Below, in pieces: positions 6,605-9,240 of a stretch of DNA of 9,240 nt; position 1 is the first letter of the stretch, and the number at the start of each line of letters is the position of its first letter. The stretch comes from JANOYC01 sp031428675. Lineage in GTDB: Bacteria > Actinomycetota > Actinomycetes > Actinomycetales > Microbacteriaceae. Position numbers and translations under genes: made by a program. Location: positions 1-9,240 of the forward strand of contig JANOYC010000148.1 in the NCBI GenBank assembly GCA_031428675.1, written 5' to 3'. The notes beneath the pieces are model-generated. The model was not told the origin of the DNA and searched no databases. It saw nothing but the letters and a program-made list of their open reading frames with translations.

Positions 6605-6610
6605 ATCCTA
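6605..6610 (-). promoter_or_regulatory. -10 element of the RDD gene promoter, leaderless arrangement
   Basis: Read on the minus strand this is TAGGAT, with 6 bases before the GTG start codon at 6598, so transcription would begin at or beside the start codon. The -35 position (about 6628-6633) falls inside the first half-site of the GlnR box and reads TGTTAC, a poor -35 match. Confidence 0.5.
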
Positions 6611-6627
6611 ACCCGACGTACACCGCT

Positions 6628-6665
6628 GTAACATTGCCGAAACAATTGCGTCACGGAGGCGAAAC
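6628..6665 (+). promoter_or_regulatory. GlnR binding box (two paired sites) upstream of glnA
   Basis: Four half-sites appear in perfect register: GTAAC (6628-6632), GAAAC (6639-6643), GTCAC (6650-6654) and GAAAC (6661-6665), each separated by 6 bases, so each starts 11 bases after the previous one. This is exactly the gTnAC-n6-GaAAC consensus, twice in a row, known for the OmpR-type nitrogen regulator GlnR at Streptomyces glnA. Successive pairs lie 22 bases apart, two helical turns. The box overlaps the position of the glnA -35 element, as expected where an activator replaces a weak -35. Confidence 0.8.
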
Positions 6666-6675
6666 TCCTGCCGCA

Positions 6676-6681
6676 TAGATT
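6676..6681 (+). promoter_or_regulatory. Probable -10 element of the glnA promoter
   Basis: TAGATT matches TANNNT and lies 10 bases after the last GlnR half-site. The -35 position (about 6653-6658) has no TTGACA-like sequence and falls in the GlnR box, which suggests an activator-dependent promoter. Transcription would start near 6688, giving a leader of about 47 bases. A GGAG at 6723-6726, 8 bases before the ATG, is the ribosome site. Confidence 0.5.
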
Positions 6682-6734
6682 CGGGTTGGCTGCGTTCGCC
6701 GCCGACCAGTACCAAGCCCATTGGAGTTCTTCAC

Positions 6735-8159
6735 ATGTTCAGTGATTCTTCCGAGGTGCTCAAGTTCATCAAGGACAACGACGTCAAGTTCCTTGATATT
6801 CGCTTCACCGATCTTCCCGGTGTACAGCAGCACTTCAACATTCCCGCGTCAACTGTCGATGAAGAGTTCTTCTCCGTCGGGCAGCTTTTCGATGGCTCCT
6901 CGATCCGTGGCTTCGCGTCGATCCACGAGTCGGACATGCAACTCATCCCCGATGTGACGACCGCCTACCTCGATCCTTTCCGCAAGGAAAAGACCCTCAT
7001 CATGGTGTTCGACATCTACAACCCGCGCAACGGTGAGATCTACCACCGCGACCCGCGCCAGGTGGCCCGCAAGGCTGAGAAGTACCTCGCCTCGACCGGC
7101 ATCGCCGACACCGCATACTTCGCACCCGAGGCCGAGTTCTACATCTTCGACGACGTGCGTTACGAAGTAACTCAGAACAGCAGCTTCTACCTCGTCGACT
7201 CTGACGAGGGCGCGTGGAACACCGGCCGCGAAGAGCCGGGCGGAAACCTCGGTAACAAGACTCCGTATAAGGGCGGATACTTCCCAGTGAGCCCTGTCGA
7301 CAAGCAAGCCGACCTTCGCGACGACATCTGCCTCAAGCTGATCGACGCCGGCCTCATCCTGGAGCGCTCGCACCACGAAGTGGGCACCGGCGGCCAGGCG
7401 GAGATCAACTACCGCTTCGACACGATGGTGCACGCGGCCGACGACATCCTGAAGTTCAAGTACATCGTCAAGAACACCGCCGAGCAGTGGGGCAAGACCG
7501 CCACGTTCATGCCGAAGCCGCTTTTCGGCGACAACGGCTCGGGCATGCACACCCACCAGTCGCTCTGGAGCGAGGGCAAGCCGCTGTTCTATGACGAGTC
7601 CGGCTACGGCGGCCTCTCGGACGTTGCGCGTTGGTACATCGGTGGACTGCTCAAGCACGCTCCCGCGGTGCTCGCGTTCACGAACCCGACCCTCAACAGC
7701 TACCGTCGCCTCATCCCCGGCTTCGAAGCACCAGTCAACCTGGTGTACTCGGCCGGTAACCGCTCGGCGTCGATCCGCATCCCGATCACTGGAACAAACC
7801 CCAAAGCCAAGCGCATCGAGTTCCGCGCGCCTGACGCCTCGGGCAACCCGTACCTCGCATTCGCCGCTCAGCTGATGGCTGGCCTGGATGGCATCAAGAA
7901 CAAGATCGAGCCGCACGAGCCCGTCGACAAGGACCTGTACGAGCTTCCCCCCGAGGAGGCGAAGAACATCCCGCAGGTGCCCGCATCGCTCGCCGAGGCG
8001 CTCACCGCGCTCGAGAATGACCACGAGTTCCTCCTCGCAGGCGGAGTATTCACGCCCGACCTGATCGAGAACTGGATCTCCTACAAGCGCGAGAAAGAAA
8101 TCATTCCCGCCGCGCAGCGTCCGCACCCGTTCGAGTACGAGCTGTACTACGGCGTCTGA
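6735..8159 (+). CDS. glnA: Type I glutamine synthetase
   Basis: The enzyme makes glutamine from glutamate, ammonia and ATP in the cytoplasm and forms a dodecamer. The 474-residue length fits the GSI-beta GlnA1 class. Visible active-site features include metal-binding Glu132 and Glu134 (PEAEFYIF), the ATP signature KPLFGDNGSGMHTHQS with His272 and His274, the flap glutamate Glu331 in PGFEAPVNLVYSAGNRSAS, the substrate- and nucleotide-binding arginines of that segment, and the second metal-site region KRIEFRAPDASGNPY. Tyr402 in KDLYELPPEEAKN is the predicted adenylylation site, so activity is probably also controlled by GlnE, which is not in this window. The ATG at 6735 is supported by the GGAG 8 bases upstream and by the usual MFSDSSEVLKFIKDND N-terminus. 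Upstream GlnR sites predict control by nitrogen supply. A hairpin 51 bases after the stop ends the unit. Confidence 0.97.
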   Translation: MFSDSSEVLKFIKDNDVKFLDIRFTDLPGVQQHFNIPASTVDEEFFSVGQLFDGSSIRGFASIHESDMQLIPDVTTAYLDPFRKEKTLIMVFDIYNPRNGEIYHRDPRQVARKAEKYLASTGIADTAYFAPEAEFYIFDDVRYEVTQNSSFYLVDSDEGAWNTGREEPGGNLGNKTPYKGGYFPVSPVDKQADLRDDICLKLIDAGLILERSHHEVGTGGQAEINYRFDTMVHAADDILKFKYIVKNTAEQWGKTATFMPKPLFGDNGSGMHTHQSLWSEGKPLFYDESGYGGLSDVARWYIGGLLKHAPAVLAFTNPTLNSYRRLIPGFEAPVNLVYSAGNRSASIRIPITGTNPKAKRIEFRAPDASGNPYLAFAAQLMAGLDGIKNKIEPHEPVDKDLYELPPEEAKNIPQVPASLAEALTALENDHEFLLAGGVFTPDLIENWISYKREKEIIPAAQRPHPFEYELYYGV

Positions 8160-8209
8160 TTCCGGGAGGTCTTTGGGACCGTACTTCCGGTTTCCGAGGC
8201 CAGCAATTT

Positions 8210-8247
8210 ACTGAGCCCCAGGCGGCAGTTGCCGTCTGGGGCTCAGT
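8210..8247 (+). terminator. Strong hairpin after glnA, probable terminator
   Basis: The arms 8211-8226 and 8231-8246 pair over 16 bp around a 4-base AGTT loop, with one G-U pair; CTGAGCCCCAG and CTGGGGCTCAG form the perfect outer part. An extra A-T pair (8210 with 8247) extends the stem to 17 bp. The following bases (CTATGTCTGG) are only modestly T-rich, so this is a GC-rich hairpin terminator without a clear T run, as is common in actinobacteria. It could also stop transcripts coming from the minus-strand genes to the right. Confidence 0.7.
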
Positions 8248-8263
8248 CTATGTCTGGACGTTT

Positions 8264-8304
8264 ACGGACGGGTACGTGCAATAAACGGACGGGATTTCGG
8301 ACGG
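8264..8304. repeat. Three short direct repeats of CGGACGG
   Basis: CGGACGG occurs at 8265-8271, 8286-8292 and 8298-8304. The first two copies share a longer core, ACGGACGGG, and start 21 bases apart; the third starts 12 bases after the second. CGTTTA (8259-8264) and TAAACG (8282-8287) also form a gapped inverted repeat here. The cluster lies between glnA and the small membrane protein gene and has no assigned role. An operator, an element-end signal or chance in GC-rich DNA are all possible. Confidence 0.4.
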
Positions 8305-8312
8305 ATCGGATA

Positions 8313-8326
8313 ACCGCTTCTGCGGT
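8313..8326 (-). terminator. Small hairpin after the minus-strand membrane protein gene
   Basis: ACCGC and GCGGT pair over 5 bp around TTCT, 15 bases beyond the stop codon of the minus-strand gene that ends at 8341. On that strand it is followed by TATCCG rather than a T run. It is a weak terminator candidate. Confidence 0.25.
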
Positions 8327-8340
8327 CCCGTGCCGCCGGC

Positions 8341-8724
8341 TCAGATGCCCGTCACGGTGAGCACGGGGAGGTCGCCGCCCGCAGCGTAAGCCGCCGACTC
8401 CCGCTCGGCGAGTCGGCGAGCGCGCCGCTTGGCGAGGCGTGCCCGAATCAGAATGATGAGCGTGATCGGGCCGTTGACGAGGAACTTCAGCACGTTCCAG
8501 ATGAACAGCAGCACGAGCAGGTTCAGCCAGCCCGGCCCGCCGTCGGAGATCCAGACGGTCAGGAGCCACGCGCCGAGCAGGTACGGCGCGGCGATCAGCA
8601 TGGCGGGAACGCCCCACTTCAGACCACGTCGCGTGCGCAGCGCGTCGAGCAGGATGTTCGTCGGCATGTAGGTCCGCAGGAACAGCCGGACGCGGTTGCT
8701 GAGATTCCCGAGCAGTCGGAGCAT
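8341..8724 (-). CDS. Small two-helix membrane protein, function unknown
   Basis: The ATG at 8724 gives 127 residues. A GAGG eight bases upstream on the minus strand (8733-8736) supports this start. The frame is open back to 8859, but the extra 45 residues are Arg/Pro-rich and look non-coding. The N-terminus is amphipathic and basic (MLRLLGNLSNRVRLFLRTYM) and leads to PTNILLDALRTRRGLKWG. Two membrane helices follow at about 38-59 and 66-93, the second broken by Gly85-Pro86. A strongly basic cytoplasmic stretch (RARLAKRRARRLAER) and a short tail end the protein. Similar small actinobacterial proteins are, from memory, sometimes labelled sulfate permease, but the size is far below that of a real permease and I do not adopt that name. 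It lies 147 bases downstream of the relaxase-like gene on the same strand and may belong to the same mobile region. Confidence 0.7.
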   Translation of the reverse strand: MLRLLGNLSNRVRLFLRTYMPTNILLDALRTRRGLKWGVPAMLIAAPYLLGAWLLTVWISDGGPGWLNLLVLLFIWNVLKFLVNGPITLIILIRARLAKRRARRLAERESAAYAAGGDLPVLTVTGI

Positions 8725-8871
8725 GATGTCCGCCTCGTGAGAGGGTGCGTAGCTCCGCCGAGGAGGGAGATCATGTGGTGAGCGTCCCGAGGGGACCGCC
8801 GCAAGCCTTAAAATCGTGGCTACTACCTCGAAACCCAGGGTACGCCTGACCTCGGACACGCGGAAGGGCGG
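8725..8871. other. 147-base gap between two minus-strand genes, no gene seen
   Basis: Apart from the GAGG ribosome site next to the ATG at 8724, nothing firm is visible. No clear TANNNT -10 box with a -35 partner and no strong hairpin was found, so the downstream gene may be read from the promoter of the relaxase-like gene. Open frames crossing this gap are Arg/Pro-rich and have no credible start. Confidence 0.4.
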
Positions 8872-9240
8872 CTACAGGCGCGGCGCAGCGACACGGGCGG
8901 CAGGGGCAATCGGCTCCGGTTCTGCCGCGTGAGCCGCGAGCTGTTGCGCGCGAAGAATCGCGTCGCGTGCTCGCGCCGCGTCTGCGCTCTGCCGGGCGTC
9001 GCCGCCGACGAGTCCGAGCGTGCTGGCCTCGGTGATGCCGTAGGTATCGCGATAGGCAGCGACGGTGCGCGCCTCGCGTCGCCACAGAGCCGCGAGCTGC
9101 GGATCTGCGGGCTCTGTGCCGAGTTCCACGACCCATGCCGCGGACGCGCCGACCGCTTCGGCGACGAGTGCGTCCGCGCGCTGCTCGATAAGTGCGGCGC
9201 GTTCGCGGAGCGCGGTGCGCAAGTCCTCGTCCATTGTGCC
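8872..9240 (-). CDS. C-terminal part of a probable MobF/TraA-type conjugative relaxase, cut by the window edge
   Basis: The 122 visible residues end with TAG (minus strand, 8874-8872). The frame remains open to the window edge, so the ATG at 9234 need not be the start. The sequence is helical and Ala/Arg/Glu-rich: LRERAALIEQRADALVAEAV, then AAWVVELGTEPADPQLAALWRR, then TVAAYRDTYGI, then DAARARDAILRAQQLAA. From memory, the spaced pattern of a W--LG--P-DP unit, a W-R unit and AAYRD-YGI is typical of the tail of large TrwC/TraA-like relaxases on actinobacterial plasmids and integrative elements. The relaxase and helicase domains would lie beyond 9240. It could also be a separate small protein of 120 residues from the ATG at 9234, or a decayed remnant. 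The assignment rests on recalled similarity only. Confidence 0.55.
   Translation of the reverse strand, partial: GTMDEDLRTALRERAALIEQRADALVAEAVGASAAWVVELGTEPADPQLAALWRREARTVAAYRDTYGITEASTLGLVGGDARQSADAARARDAILRAQQLAAHAAEPEPIAPAARVAAPRL

Noticed and set aside
6849..8126. Long open frame of 425 codons antisense to glnA
   Set aside because: It is a codon-bias shadow of a highly conserved GC-rich gene. Its translation is Arg/Val/Asp-rich, without domains or a ribosome site.
8243..8617. 124-codon minus-strand frame overlapping the small membrane protein gene
   Set aside because: It is an Arg-rich out-of-frame reading without hydrophobic segments, in contrast to the clear two-helix protein in the other frame.
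8341..8724. Sulfate permease as a product name
   Set aside because: A 127-residue protein with two helices lacks the many membrane segments and the STAS domain of SulP transporters, so that label would be misleading.
8725..8859. N-terminal extension of the small membrane protein from 8859
   Set aside because: The additional 45 residues look non-coding, and GAGG is well placed for the ATG at 8724.

Overview
The window is a high-GC chromosomal segment from an actinobacterium, probably Microbacteriaceae. The evidence is the codon use, the Mycobacterium-like gene order (E2 gene, lipB, lipA, DUF4191, RDD, glnA), start codons placed directly behind -10 boxes, and a textbook actinobacterial GlnR box. 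No RNA gene, CRISPR array or intact insertion sequence was seen.

Left part (1-5481), lipoate-dependent metabolism. The 3' part of the dihydrolipoyl dehydrogenase gene (E3) is followed by the E2 acyltransferase gene (sucB/aceF/dlaT type) with one lipoyl domain. After a convergent, membrane-anchored pseudokinase gene come lipB (octanoyltransferase) and lipA (lipoyl synthase), which overlap by 4 bases. LipB and LipA would build the lipoyl group on Lys43 of the E2 protein, and Lpd reoxidises that group, so the cluster holds both the enzyme and the makers of its cofactor. The pseudokinase lacks both catalytic aspartates and interrupts the cluster. A strong hairpin that probably ends sucB transcription lies inside its 3' coding end.

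Middle part (5487-8247), membrane proteins and nitrogen assimilation. A DUF4191 two-helix membrane protein gene is convergent with an RDD-family membrane protein gene, and their stop codons interlock in one CTAG. The RDD gene is divergent from glnA (type I glutamine synthetase with the adenylylation tyrosine). The 136-base intergenic region carries a four-half-site GlnR box that fits control of glnA and also overlaps the -35 region of the RDD gene. A 17-bp hairpin follows glnA.

Right part (8248-9240), accessory. Here are short CGGACGG direct repeats, a small two-helix membrane protein gene and the 3' end of a gene resembling the C-terminal region of actinobacterial MobF/TraA conjugative relaxases. 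The nitrogen-regulation gene expected beside glnA (glnE in Mycobacterium) is absent, so the edge of an integrated or decayed conjugative element may lie just after glnA.
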